This document shows, piece by piece, positions 16,939 through 25,378 of a DNA stretch of 64,000 bases. Under the pieces are notes generated by a model. It did no database searches. It was given only the letters and a program-made list of their open reading frames with translations, and was not told where the DNA came from. The stretch covers positions 1,922,001-1,986,000 of the forward strand of contig NZ_CP066779.1 of NCBI RefSeq assembly GCF_016598535.1, in the 5' to 3' direction. Position 1 is the stretch's first letter, and each line of letters starts with the position of its first letter. This DNA comes from Rhodococcus sp. P-2. Lineage in GTDB: Bacteria; Actinomycetota; Actinomycetes; Mycobacteriales; Mycobacteriaceae. The translations under genes and the position numbers were made by a program.

Positions 16939-18138
16939 ATGGCGTTCTATCGACAACTCGGCAACATCCCACCGAAGCGTCACACCCAACACCGTGACGA
17001 GTCCGGCAACCTCTACTACGAAGAACTGATGGGCGAGGAAGGTTTCTCCTCGGATTCTTCGTTGCTCTACCACCGCGAGATCCCGTCGGCCATCGTCGAC
17101 GCAACAGTCTGGGAACTGCGCGATCAGAGCACAACCCCCAACCATCCCCTCAAACCGCGCCATCTGAAACTCCACACACTGTTTCCCGAAAGCGCCTGGA
17201 ACGAGACCGACGTGGTAACGGGCCGTCGTCTCGTCCTCGGCAATGCCGACGTACGACTGTCCTACGTCGTTGCGGCAGCGCCATCTCCCCTGTACCGCAA
17301 CGCAATCGGCGACGAGATGGTCTACATCGAATCTGGCGAGGCGACCGTCGAAACTGTCTTCGGCACACTCGAGGCCCGTGAAGGTGACTACGTCCTGATC
17401 CCGATGTCCACAACGCATCGATGGATCCCCAAGGGTGACAAACCACTTCGTGCTTACACCATCGAAGCGAACAGTCACATCGTCCCGCCCAAGCGCTATC
17501 TGTCCCGCTTCGGCCAGCTACTCGAGAACGCACCGTTCTGTGAACGAGACCTGCACGGACCGACCGCGCCCATGATCGCCGAAGGCACCGACGTCGAGGT
17601 TCTGGTCAAGCACCGTACGTCGGCGGGCATCGTCGGCACCCGAATGGTTTATCCCACGCACCCTTTCGATGTCGTCGGGTGGGACGGATGCCTGTACCCG
17701 TACACCTTCAACATCTCCGACTACGAGCCGATCACGGGCCGTGTTCACCAGCCGCCGCCGGCGCACCAGGCCTTCGAGGGGAACAACTTCGTGATCTGCA
17801 ACTTCGTGCCTCGCAAGGTCGACTACCACCCCCTGTCGATCCCGGTGCCGTACTACCACTCCAACGTCGACTCCGACGAGATCATGTTCTACTGCGGCGG
17901 TGATTACGAGGCCCGTAAGGGTTCCGGCATCGGGCAGGGTTCGATTTCGATTCATCCCGGTGGCCACGCCCACGGCCCACAACCCGGCGCGTACGAGCGA
18001 AGCATCGGCGCCGAGTTCTTCGACGAGTTGGCCGTGATGGTCGATACGTTCCGGCCGCTCGAATTGGGAGAGGGAGCCTTGGCATGCGAAGACGGAGCCT
18101 ACGCGTGGAGCTGGGCGGGACGGGGGCCGCAGCAATGA
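16939..18138 (+). CDS. hmgA: Homogentisate 1,2-dioxygenase
   Basis: Opens the ring of homogentisate with O2 to give maleylacetoacetate in tyrosine/phenylalanine breakdown. It is an iron(II) enzyme of the cytosol. The 399-residue protein has the family C-terminal block YYHSNVDSDEIMFYCGG, with iron ligands His307 and Glu314, and the glycine/histidine-rich HPGGHAHGP (339-347) holding the third ligand. The ATG at 16939 follows AAGGAG (16926-16931). The stop overlaps the next ATG (ATGA), and the following two genes are coupled in the same way, so hmgA, the unknown gene and fahA form one operon under the MarR-type leader, which is duplicated here. Confidence 0.96.
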   Translation: MAFYRQLGNIPPKRHTQHRDESGNLYYEELMGEEGFSSDSSLLYHREIPSAIVDATVWELRDQSTTPNHPLKPRHLKLHTLFPESAWNETDVVTGRRLVLGNADVRLSYVVAAAPSPLYRNAIGDEMVYIESGEATVETVFGTLEAREGDYVLIPMSTTHRWIPKGDKPLRAYTIEANSHIVPPKRYLSRFGQLLENAPFCERDLHGPTAPMIAEGTDVEVLVKHRTSAGIVGTRMVYPTHPFDVVGWDGCLYPYTFNISDYEPITGRVHQPPPAHQAFEGNNFVICNFVPRKVDYHPLSIPVPYYHSNVDSDEIMFYCGGDYEARKGSGIGQGSISIHPGGHAHGPQPGAYERSIGAEFFDELAVMVDTFRPLELGEGALACEDGAYAWSWAGRGPQQ

Positions 18139-19004
18139 CAATCGTCTCTCCCCTCCTGAGCGGCCTGTGCGACGACGCAGCACTCTTCCCACCCGGCAAT
18201 GCCCCTCTGGCCGAGGCAGTTCCGGCCCACGCCGCCTACCTGAAGGCAGATTACGACGCACTGGTGGGGCCCTTCGTCTTCCCCGCGCCTCGACTGAGCG
18301 AACTGGCTGCGTACGTCTCAGCGGACAGCCCAGTGACGCTGAGCCTGACCGTGCCGGCCGGTCCAGCCGATACCGCGGCCGCGCTGTCGAACGCGCTCGC
18401 CATCCCCGGCGTTCGCGTCGCCGCCGTCGAAGTGGGAATTCCCGACGGGCTGGAGGCCGATGCCGCCTTCGCGGAGCTCGCCCGTGTCCATGCCGCTCAT
18501 CCCGACATCGCTATTTTTGTCGAGGTGCCCCGAGGCTGCCGGCGCGCCGACTATCTCACGGCTCTCGAAACCGCAGGGTACTCCGCGAAGTTTCGCACCG
18601 GAGGCATTGTCGCCGAGGCGTACCCGAACGAGGACGAACTCGCCGATGCGCTGATTTCCGTCGTCCGAGCGAATATCCCGTTCAAGGCGACTGCGGGACT
18701 GCACCACGGTGTGCGCAACACCGATCCCGAGACGGGCTTCGAACAGCACGGCTTCCTCAACATCATGGTGGCCGTCGACGCTGCGAGGCGGGGCGCCGAT
18801 CGTTCTGAAGTTGTTGCTGCACTGGCGCAGCGCGATGGCGAGTCGATCGCACGGGCACTGGCCGACCTGACCGAAGACGAGGCAGGCGAAGTGCGTCGCC
18901 GATTCCTCTCGTTCGGTACCTGCAGCATCTCGGACCCTCTGACCGAGCTGGAAGGCCTCGGATTGATCGTCCGCTCCGACAAAACCGAAGGAACTCTCGT
19001 ATGA
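18135..19004 (+). CDS. Unknown protein of the homogentisate operon (TIM-barrel-like)
   Basis: A 289-residue soluble protein with no name I can give it. It overlaps hmgA at ATGA (18135) and fahA at ATGA (19001), so it is tightly coupled between the first and last steps of homogentisate breakdown. Visible blocks are SGLCDDAALFPPGNAPL at the N-terminus, AKFRTGGIVAEAYPNEDELA in the middle, and FKATAGLHHGVR about two thirds along. The repeating beta-alpha pattern and the KATAGLHH block suggest a TIM-barrel-type enzyme. The pathway step between these two enzymes is maleylacetoacetate isomerisation, normally glutathione-dependent. Actinobacteria lack glutathione, so a role there is tempting but unproven. 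No transmembrane or signal segment is seen. Confidence 0.85.
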   Translation: MTIVSPLLSGLCDDAALFPPGNAPLAEAVPAHAAYLKADYDALVGPFVFPAPRLSELAAYVSADSPVTLSLTVPAGPADTAAALSNALAIPGVRVAAVEVGIPDGLEADAAFAELARVHAAHPDIAIFVEVPRGCRRADYLTALETAGYSAKFRTGGIVAEAYPNEDELADALISVVRANIPFKATAGLHHGVRNTDPETGFEQHGFLNIMVAVDAARRGADRSEVVAALAQRDGESIARALADLTEDEAGEVRRRFLSFGTCSISDPLTELEGLGLIVRSDKTEGTLV

Positions 19005-20191
19005 CCGTCACGACCATCGACATTCCCGCCGACTCACTGTTCGGTCTCGGCAATCTGCCGTACGGGGTCTTCTCCCCTGCAGGCGGGTCACCGCGCGTCG
19101 GCGTGCGGGTCACCGACTCGGTCGTCGATCTCGCAGCGACACTGGGTGATTCCGTCTTCGCCGAACCGACCCTGAACGCATTCATGGCTCAGGGCCGAGA
19201 TCAGTGGGTTTCGGTGCGGAACCGGATCACGGAGCTCGTGACCGGCGAAATAGACTCGGATGCCGTGTTTTCCGTCGACTCGGTGACCCTGCACTTGCCG
19301 ATAGCGGTGGCCGACTACGTCGACTTCTACGCCTCGGAGAATCACGCAACCAACCTCGGGCGGTTGTTCCGCCCGGACGCCGCCCCCTTGATGCCGAACT
19401 GGAAGCATCTTCCCGTCGGATACCACGGGCGCTCGAGCACCGTCGTCGTCTCCGGCACCGACATCGTTCGTCCCTGCGGACAGCGGAAGGCACCCGATCA
19501 GGAAAGCCCGGACTTCGGACCGTCGCGTCGCCTCGACATCGAAGCCGAGATGGGATTCATCGTCGGAACTCCCTCGAAGATGGGCGATTCCATCACCCCG
19601 GACGAATTTGCCGAGCACGTCTTCGGCGCCGTCGTCGTGAACGACTGGTCTGCCCGAGACATCCAGGCGTGGGAGTACGTGCCCCTCGGTCCGAATCTGG
19701 GGAAGAGTTTCGCGACGTCCATCTCTCCGTGGGTTGTTCCGTTGCTCGCGCTCGAAGCAGCCCGAATCGACACTCCAGTGCAGGATCCCGAACCGCTTTC
19801 CTACCTGCGCGGTGAAGAGAAGTGGGGCCTGGACATAGATCTGGCCGTGGAGTGGAACGGCCACGTCGTTTCGCGACCTCCGTACGCCCAGATGTACTGG
19901 TCGCCCGCGCAGATGCTCGCGCACACCACCATCAACGGCGCAGCGGCGAGCACGGGCGATCTCTTCGCGTCTGGAACCATTTCCGGGCCGGACAAGGATC
20001 AGCGCGGCGCCTTCATCGAACTGACCTGGGGCGGAAAAGAACCCGTTGCAGTTGGCTCCGAGACTCGCACGTTCCTCGAGGACGGCGACACCATCTCCAT
20101 CTCGGCCACCGCTCCCGGGGTCGGCGGTTCACGCATCGGCTTCGGCAATGTTCACGCGCGGATCCTGCCTGCAACGCAAACTGGAAGATAA
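19001..20191 (+). CDS. fahA: Fumarylacetoacetase
   Basis: Hydrolyses fumarylacetoacetate to fumarate and acetoacetate, the final step of tyrosine catabolism. The 396-residue length is close to the family's 400-420. Recognisable blocks are DYVDFYASENHATNLGRLFR with the catalytic-dyad region, LPVGYHGRSS, the metal-binding acidic segment RRLDIEAEMGF, and VVNDWSARDIQAWEYVPLGP. The ATG overlaps the stop of the preceding unknown gene. It is the last gene of the hmgA operon; a promoter and SAM riboswitch for the next transcript begin within about 50-80 bp of its stop. Confidence 0.96.
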   Translation: MTVTTIDIPADSLFGLGNLPYGVFSPAGGSPRVGVRVTDSVVDLAATLGDSVFAEPTLNAFMAQGRDQWVSVRNRITELVTGEIDSDAVFSVDSVTLHLPIAVADYVDFYASENHATNLGRLFRPDAAPLMPNWKHLPVGYHGRSSTVVVSGTDIVRPCGQRKAPDQESPDFGPSRRLDIEAEMGFIVGTPSKMGDSITPDEFAEHVFGAVVVNDWSARDIQAWEYVPLGPNLGKSFATSISPWVVPLLALEAARIDTPVQDPEPLSYLRGEEKWGLDIDLAVEWNGHVVSRPPYAQMYWSPAQMLAHTTINGAAASTGDLFASGTISGPDKDQRGAFIELTWGGKEPVAVGSETRTFLEDGDTISISATAPGVGGSRIGFGNVHARILPATQTGR

Positions 20192-20237
20192 CGATTGACA
20201 ACTGTTTGATTCACGCTGATCTGATGTCCGGAATTCC

Positions 20238-20265
20238 TTGCCTCACGATTCTCCGAAGATAAGCT
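20238..20265 (+). promoter_or_regulatory. Putative promoter ahead of the SAM riboswitch
   Basis: TTGCCT (20238-20243) and TAAGCT (20260-20265) are spaced by 16 bp. Transcription would start near 20272, immediately before the first riboswitch helix. Confidence 0.45.
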
Positions 20266-20271
20266 GGACTA

Positions 20272-20358
20272 ACCATCCAGAGCGATCGAGAGTCCTGGCT
20301 CCCTGACGTCGCAGCAACCCCCTCTACTGAGGTGCGGGTGCTTTCCGCCAGGTCCGAT
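20272..20358 (+). ncRNA. SAM-sensing riboswitch (SAM-I/IV-like)
   Basis: The leader contains CCTGGCTCCCTGACGTCGCAGCAACC (two abutting parts: 20294-20306 and 20307-20319) and GGTGCGGGTGCTTTCCGCC (20331-20349). The GCAGCAACC and GGTGC...TTCC elements are the SAM-binding core of the SAM-I clan as seen in actinobacteria. CCTGGC (20294-20299) can pair with GCCAGG (20347-20352). A ribosome-binding GGAGG at 20359-20363 directly abuts the aptamer, so translation control by masking is likely. Exact class (I, IV or I/IV variant) needs a covariance search. Confidence 0.78.
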
Positions 20359-20367
20359 GGAGGACTC

Positions 20368-22260
20368 GTGCCAGGCGATCGACCCCGTACCTCGGTGGGG
20401 ACACCTGCTGTCATCGTGATCGTGGGCGGTGGTCCCCGTGGTACCGGTGTACTCGAACGGATCCTCGCTCACGAATCGGTGAACACTGACCCCGCACCGA
20501 TCGACATTCACGTCGTCGACCCGTATCCGGCAGGCGCCGGCCGCATTTGGCGAGGCAGCCAGGCGCCGCTCCTGTGGATGAATTCGACAACCGCTGACGT
20601 CACGATGTTCACCGACGACACCACCGCGGTCACCGGTCCGGTAGTACCCGGCCCGACGCTCGCGGAATGGGTCGCCGAGAACGCGGCTGAGCTTGCCGAA
20701 TTGCCCGAGATCGCGGCAGAAGTTCCGACTGTCACGCCGTCGTCGTTCGCATCGAGGTCATTGCAGAGCCGATACCTGAACTGGGTGTTCGAGACTGCAG
20801 TCGACTCTGCGCCAGCGCACGTCGACGTTCAGGTTCATCGACGATCCGTGGTCGACATCGTGAACGTCGGCAAGATGCAGAAGGTTCATCTGGACGACGG
20901 AGTTGTCATCGACGCGACGGCCGTCCTCCTCGCACAGGGGCACCCCGATGCGTTGGCTGCTCCGCGTGAAACCGCGCTGAGCAGCTTCGCGTCCGACCAC
21001 GGGTTGACCTACGTAGGTCCGGGATACACCGCCGACCTCGACGCCGATGTCATTCCCGAACGCGAACCGGTTCTGATCGCCGGACTCGGGCTGGCTTTCA
21101 TCGACTGGATGGTTCTCCTCGCCGAGAGCCGTGGCGGCATCTTCGAACGCGGTGAAGACGGCGTCCTGACTTACGCTCCCTCGGGTCGAGAACCCCTGTT
21201 GTATGCCGGATCTCGTCGCGGCGTGCCGTATCACTCCAAGATTTCGTACTCGATCGCCGACGCGCGGCCACCGCTACCGCGGTTCTTCACCGCTGATCTT
21301 GTGCCCGGCGACGGACCGTTGGATTTCCGAAACGACATCTGGCCCTTGGCGTCGAAAGAACTGGCAGGCGCCCACTATCACGAACTGTTCGCGTCGCACC
21401 CGGATCGAACGGTGGGTACCTGGGAGGAGTTCGACGCCGAATTCGCCTCGCTGGCTTGGGGATCGCCTCGATTGCAGGAACTGGTCGAGAACGCAGTTCC
21501 GAAACCGGAAGACCGTATCGATCTCGAGCGACTGAACCGCCCGCTCGGCGGTGAGCGCTACGACGGACTCGCCGACGTCCAACTCAGGATCACCGAATAC
21601 ATCTCGGCAGACGTCGCACGCCGGTCGGACCCGTATTTCAGTGCCGACGCAGCTGTCTTCTCAGCGTTGCTGTCGACGTACATGACCGTCGGAGAATTGT
21701 TGCGGCGCGGCAGAATCCCGGCCGAATCCGTCGCCAAGGACGTCGAAGGTTGGCTGCATTCGTTCTTCAGCTTCATTGCCAGTGGTCCGCCACCCGAGCG
21801 TCTGGAACAGTTGACCGCCCTCAACGAGGCCGGCATCGTGCAATTCCTGGGGCCGGATTCAGTGTTCTCCACCGAGATCGATCCGGCAACGGGAGTCGGG
21901 ATCTTTGTAGCCCGCAGTGCGTCTCACACCGATATCGTGGCCGCGAACACCCTCGTCGAGGCACGATTGCCGGTCGCTTCCATCAGTGCGAGCGGCGACG
22001 CGCTCCTGCGGACACTTCACGGCCGGGGCGAGGCAGTCGAACTTCGTGCCACCGCCGACAGTTCTGCGAAGCTCGCGGTCGACGGCACATCGCGAATTCT
22101 GCATCAGGACAACACCAGTCATCCTCGCCGTTTTGCTGCCGGGCCGTGGGTTGCGGGCCACAACTGGTCGGCGGCGTTCCCTCGCCCGCGCACCAATGCG
22201 GGGTTTTTCCGGCACAACGACGCCTTGGCGGCGGAGATTTTGGGCGCTGCGCGCCTGTGA
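20368..22260 (+). CDS. FAD/NAD(P)-binding protein under SAM riboswitch control
   Basis: A 630-residue soluble oxidoreductase-like protein. The N-terminal dinucleotide-binding motif is IVIVGGGPRGTG (about residues 16-27), followed by HVVDPYPAGAGRIWR and LWMNSTTADVTMF. This is the pattern of the NAD_binding_9-type FAD-NAD(P)-binding family, some members of which hydroxylate amines in natural-product pathways. A second nucleotide-fold segment, PVLIAGLGLAFIDWM, lies near residue 233. The GTG at 20368 is chosen because GGAGG ends 5 nt before it and the SAM aptamer ends just upstream; the open frame to 20332 is aptamer. Riboswitch control implies a job tied to methionine, SAM or sulfur metabolism. 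The reaction is unknown. Confidence 0.85.
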   Translation: MPGDRPRTSVGTPAVIVIVGGGPRGTGVLERILAHESVNTDPAPIDIHVVDPYPAGAGRIWRGSQAPLLWMNSTTADVTMFTDDTTAVTGPVVPGPTLAEWVAENAAELAELPEIAAEVPTVTPSSFASRSLQSRYLNWVFETAVDSAPAHVDVQVHRRSVVDIVNVGKMQKVHLDDGVVIDATAVLLAQGHPDALAAPRETALSSFASDHGLTYVGPGYTADLDADVIPEREPVLIAGLGLAFIDWMVLLAESRGGIFERGEDGVLTYAPSGREPLLYAGSRRGVPYHSKISYSIADARPPLPRFFTADLVPGDGPLDFRNDIWPLASKELAGAHYHELFASHPDRTVGTWEEFDAEFASLAWGSPRLQELVENAVPKPEDRIDLERLNRPLGGERYDGLADVQLRITEYISADVARRSDPYFSADAAVFSALLSTYMTVGELLRRGRIPAESVAKDVEGWLHSFFSFIASGPPPERLEQLTALNEAGIVQFLGPDSVFSTEIDPATGVGIFVARSASHTDIVAANTLVEARLPVASISASGDALLRTLHGRGEAVELRATADSSAKLAVDGTSRILHQDNTSHPRRFAAGPWVAGHNWSAAFPRPRTNAGFFRHNDALAAEILGAARL

Positions 22261-22299
22261 GCGGTTAAGGAGTCCAGGGACTCCCTAACCGCTCACAGG
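22254..22299. terminator. Bidirectional terminator hairpin
   Basis: A 22-bp inverted repeat (22254-22275 with 22278-22299, one mismatch) straddles the stop of the FAD/NAD(P)-binding gene and lies just before the stop of the convergent clpC-like gene. It can fold in both directions and ends both transcripts. Confidence 0.8.
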
Positions 22300-22312
22300 G
22301 GCTGTGCCCCTC

Positions 22313-24736
22313 TTAGCTGAACACCAACTCACCCTCGTCAACCGCGACGGTGATGCTGCCGCCCTCTTCGAGGAGATCGTCGAGCAGCATGTCGGCGATC
22401 TTGTCGTCGACCACACGCTGGATCGAACGACGCAACGGGCGAGCCCCGAACTCGGGTTGATGCCCGTGCTCGGCGATCCAGTCCACTGCGTCGGCGGTGA
22501 ACTCGATGTCGATGCCCTTGGACTGCAACCGCTTCCGACTGTCGTCGAGCAGCAGATCAGTGATCCGGTGCAGTTGCTCGGTGTCGAGCTTGCGGAAGAT
22601 CACGATCTCGTCGATACGGTTGAGGAACTCCGGCCGCATCGATTCGCGCAACCTGGCCATCACGCGGTCGCGCAGCGGCTTCTCCGCCGACTCTGCATCA
22701 CCTGTGGTGAAGCCGAGTCCACCGGACTTGCTCGAGATGATGTCCGAGCCGAGGTTGCTGGTCATGATCACGACAGTGTTCTTGAAGTCCACCGTGCGCC
22801 CCTGGCCGTCGGTCAGACGCCCATCGTCGAGCACCTGGAGCAAGGTGTTGAACACGTCCGGGTGTGCCTTTTCGATCTCGTCGAGAAGGATCACCGAGTA
22901 CGGGTTACGACGCACCTGCTCCGTGAGCTGTCCCGCCTCGCCGTAGCCGACGTATCCGGGAGGGGCACCGACCAGTCGGCTGACCGTGTGGCGTTCCCCG
23001 AACTCACTCATGTCGAAACGCAGCATCTTGTTCTCGTCACCGAAGAGTGTGGCAGCCAGAGCTTTTGCGAGCTCCGTCTTGCCGACACCGGTAGGCCCGA
23101 GGAACAGGAAGCTGCCGACGGGACGATCCGGATCACTCATTCCGGTCCGACTACGACGCACGGCACGCGCGATGGCGCGAACGGCGTCGTCCTGTCCGAT
23201 GACACGACCGTGCAGTTCCTCTTCCAGACGGCGCAGACGATCTTTCTCTGCCTGAGTCATCTGGCTGGCCGGAATACCCGTTGCACGAGCGACAACGTCG
23301 GCGATCTGTTCAGCGGTCACGTCCGGAGTTTCCTCGGAAGGAACAGAGGATCCTGCCTTCTCGAGACGCTTTGCGACGCCGTTGATCTCGTCACGCAAGG
23401 TCGACGCCTTCTCGTACAACTCGTCGGCGACGGCTTTTTCCTTGTCGCTCTCGAGCTGCTCGAGACGCTGCTGCAGGGCAGCGGTGTCTACCGTGGCCGT
23501 CTTCAGACGGAGCCTGGCACCGGCCTGGTCGATCAGGTCGATTGCCTTGTCCGGCAGGAACCTGTCGCCGATGTAACGTGCCGACAGCTCCACCGCAGCG
23601 GTGATCGCCTCGTCGGTGTAGTGGACCTTGTGGTGATCCTCGTAGCGACTGCGCAATCCACTCAAGATGGCGATCGCATCCTCGATCGACGGCTCACCGA
23701 CCTGTACCGGCTGGAAGCGCCGTTCGAGCGCGGGATCCTTCTCGATGTTCTTGCGGTATTCGTCGAGCGTGGTGGCACCGACGATGTGCAGTTCACCGCG
23801 AGCGAGCTTGGGCTTGAGGATGTTTCCGGCATCCATCGCGCCTTCGGCTCCGCCGCCGGCACCTGCGATGGTGTGCATCTCGTCGATGAAGACGATCAGC
23901 CCGTCCTTGTGTGCGGTGATCTCGTCGATCACCTTGGTGAGCCGTTCCTCGAAGTCGCCGCGGTAGCGGGTACCCGAGACCATGCTCGAGAGTTCGAGCT
24001 GGACGATCTTCTTACCCACCAACGATTCCGGCACGTCCCCGTCGACGATGCGCTGCGCCAGTCCTTCGACGATGGCAGTTTTGCCGACGCCGGCCTCGCC
24101 CACCAGAACCGGGTTGTTCTTGGTGCGGCGGGAGAGGATCTCGATGGTCTGTTCGATCTCGTCGGCACGGCCGATCACCGGATCGACGCCGCCGTTGCGG
24201 GCACGATCGGTCAGATCGACGCCGTACTTGTCGAGCGTCGGGGTGCTGGACTCGTCTTCGACTGGACCGGACGCGGGATTCTGAACCGCGGCCTGCAGCT
24301 TCTCCGGCGTGATACCGGCCGAAGCGAGCAGACGACCCGGAACATGATCGGGGTCACCGGCTAGTGCGATGAAGAGATGTTCGGGGTCGATGTACGTCGA
24401 TCCCAGGGCTCGGGCCAGTTGATGCGCCTCGAGGAGAGCCGTTTTGACGGCGCTGCTGAGCGCGGGAGCGGAGTATGCGCCCTGCTCACGGCCCTGTGGT
24501 AGCCGCAGGTCGACGGCGTCGACCACGGATTTCGGGTCGGCTCCGGCGCGCTGCATGAGCGTGCGGACCGGATCCTGCTCCGCCATGACGCGGAGAACGT
24601 GCAGTGCATCGAGATCCGAATCACCGCGAGCAGCCGCTACGCGTGCAGCGTCAGCCATGAGTTGCTGGGTGGCCCTGCTCATGAGCCGGGAAATATCGAT
24701 GCGACCGGGACCCTCGGGCCCGAAGAATGCTGGCAT
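22313..24736 (-). CDS. ClpC-like AAA+ unfoldase/chaperone
   Basis: A hexameric ATP-driven unfoldase of 807 residues with two AAA+ modules. Module 1 has Walker A GEAGVGKT (about residues 215-222) and Walker B VFIDEMH; module 2 has GPTGVGKT (about 545-552) and [13 protein letters not shown]. The N-terminal repeat domain is present but divergent. The middle domain is short, as in ClpC, not the long coiled coil of ClpB. The loop KSGGLGF before the last subdomain resembles the tripeptide by which ClpC docks on ClpP, so a role in proteolysis is likely. An AAGGAGGC ribosome-binding site precedes the ATG, and a HAIR element (24759-24777) upstream points to HspR heat-shock control. Confidence 0.92.
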   Translation of the reverse strand: MPAFFGPEGPGRIDISRLMSRATQQLMADAARVAAARGDSDLDALHVLRVMAEQDPVRTLMQRAGADPKSVVDAVDLRLPQGREQGAYSAPALSSAVKTALLEAHQLARALGSTYIDPEHLFIALAGDPDHVPGRLLASAGITPEKLQAAVQNPASGPVEDESSTPTLDKYGVDLTDRARNGGVDPVIGRADEIEQTIEILSRRTKNNPVLVGEAGVGKTAIVEGLAQRIVDGDVPESLVGKKIVQLELSSMVSGTRYRGDFEERLTKVIDEITAHKDGLIVFIDEMHTIAGAGGGAEGAMDAGNILKPKLARGELHIVGATTLDEYRKNIEKDPALERRFQPVQVGEPSIEDAIAILSGLRSRYEDHHKVHYTDEAITAAVELSARYIGDRFLPDKAIDLIDQAGARLRLKTATVDTAALQQRLEQLESDKEKAVADELYEKASTLRDEINGVAKRLEKAGSSVPSEETPDVTAEQIADVVARATGIPASQMTQAEKDRLRRLEEELHGRVIGQDDAVRAIARAVRRSRTGMSDPDRPVGSFLFLGPTGVGKTELAKALAATLFGDENKMLRFDMSEFGERHTVSRLVGAPPGYVGYGEAGQLTEQVRRNPYSVILLDEIEKAHPDVFNTLLQVLDDGRLTDGQGRTVDFKNTVVIMTSNLGSDIISSKSGGLGFTTGDAESAEKPLRDRVMARLRESMRPEFLNRIDEIVIFRKLDTEQLHRITDLLLDDSRKRLQSKGIDIEFTADAVDWIAEHGHQPEFGARPLRRSIQRVVDDKIADMLLDDLLEEGGSITVAVDEGELVFS

Positions 24737-24758
24737 TCCGAAGCCTCCTTGCAGAAAG

Positions 24759-24777
24759 TTGAGCGTTACTGACTCAA
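24759..24777. promoter_or_regulatory. HAIR element (HspR operator) upstream of the clpC-like gene
   Basis: On the gene's strand the site reads TTGAGT-N7-GCTCAA, one base from the consensus HspR-associated inverted repeat CTTGAGT-N7-ACTCAAG. It lies 23-41 bp before the ATG. HspR with DnaK represses such genes until heat shock. Confidence 0.72.
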
Positions 24778-24850
24778 TTAACGTGCATGGAGCCCGATCA
24801 ATTCCCGAGGGCTCAGATTTGTTTCAACGCCTTCAGACGGACGATCGTTC

Positions 24851-25366
24851 TCAACTACCGAAAGATCCGGTAGAACGACCTACCGGGTACGCCTCGATGC
24901 GCATGATCACCGATCCCTCGCAGGGACCACTCTTGATGTCGGTCCGCCACGAACCTTTCAGACTGCCATCGGGCTGCGGTGTGTAGTACGCGTCCGAGTG
25001 CGCCGGCGCCCACACCTTCGGCATTCCCTCACCCTGGTAGCAATCCCACTCCCAGTCATACGGATGCACCCAACTGGTTCCGTCCCAGGTGTATCGAGCC
25101 GGCTGCGGCAAAGTCGGATTGGCGGGAGCCGGCCCGCCGACCACGGTGGCAACACAAACTCCGCCCGAGCAGTCCGTCTCGAACGTGTATGTATCGGAGA
25201 AATCCGGCTCCCACTGGCTGGCGGCCAGACTTGTACCCGTCTTGGTCGCGGCGAAGCGCTTGAGCGAGTAATCACCGGACCAATTCGCATCCGCAGCCCC
25301 CGCGGGCATCGCCCCGGCGACAAACCACGTAGCAACGAGAGCAACCACCAGCAATGACTTTCGCAT
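24851..25366 (-). CDS. Secreted protein of unknown function
   Basis: A 171-residue protein with a clear Sec signal peptide: a basic MRK start, a hydrophobic core, and AGAA before a likely cleavage near residue 25. The mature part is rich in Trp, Tyr, Gly and Pro and has four cysteines in two close pairs (DCSGGVC; CYQGEG with a later PCEG), suggesting disulfides. Blocks such as ARYTWDGTSWVHPYDWEWDC resemble small secreted proteins of mycobacteria and relatives, but I cannot assign a function. It starts 12 bp after the stop of the MFS gene on the same strand and is probably the last gene of that operon, ahead of the separately controlled clpC-like gene. Confidence 0.82.
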   Translation of the reverse strand: MRKSLLVVALVATWFVAGAMPAGAADANWSGDYSLKRFAATKTGTSLAASQWEPDFSDTYTFETDCSGGVCVATVVGGPAPANPTLPQPARYTWDGTSWVHPYDWEWDCYQGEGMPKVWAPAHSDAYYTPQPDGSLKGSWRTDIKSGPCEGSVIMRIEAYPVGRSTGSFGS

Positions 25367-25378
25367 GCGTGAAGTGAA

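Noticed and set aside
22304-24364. 686-codon plus-strand frame
   Set aside because: It is antisense to the clpC-like gene, caused by GC-rich third positions. No domain or ribosome-binding site supports it.
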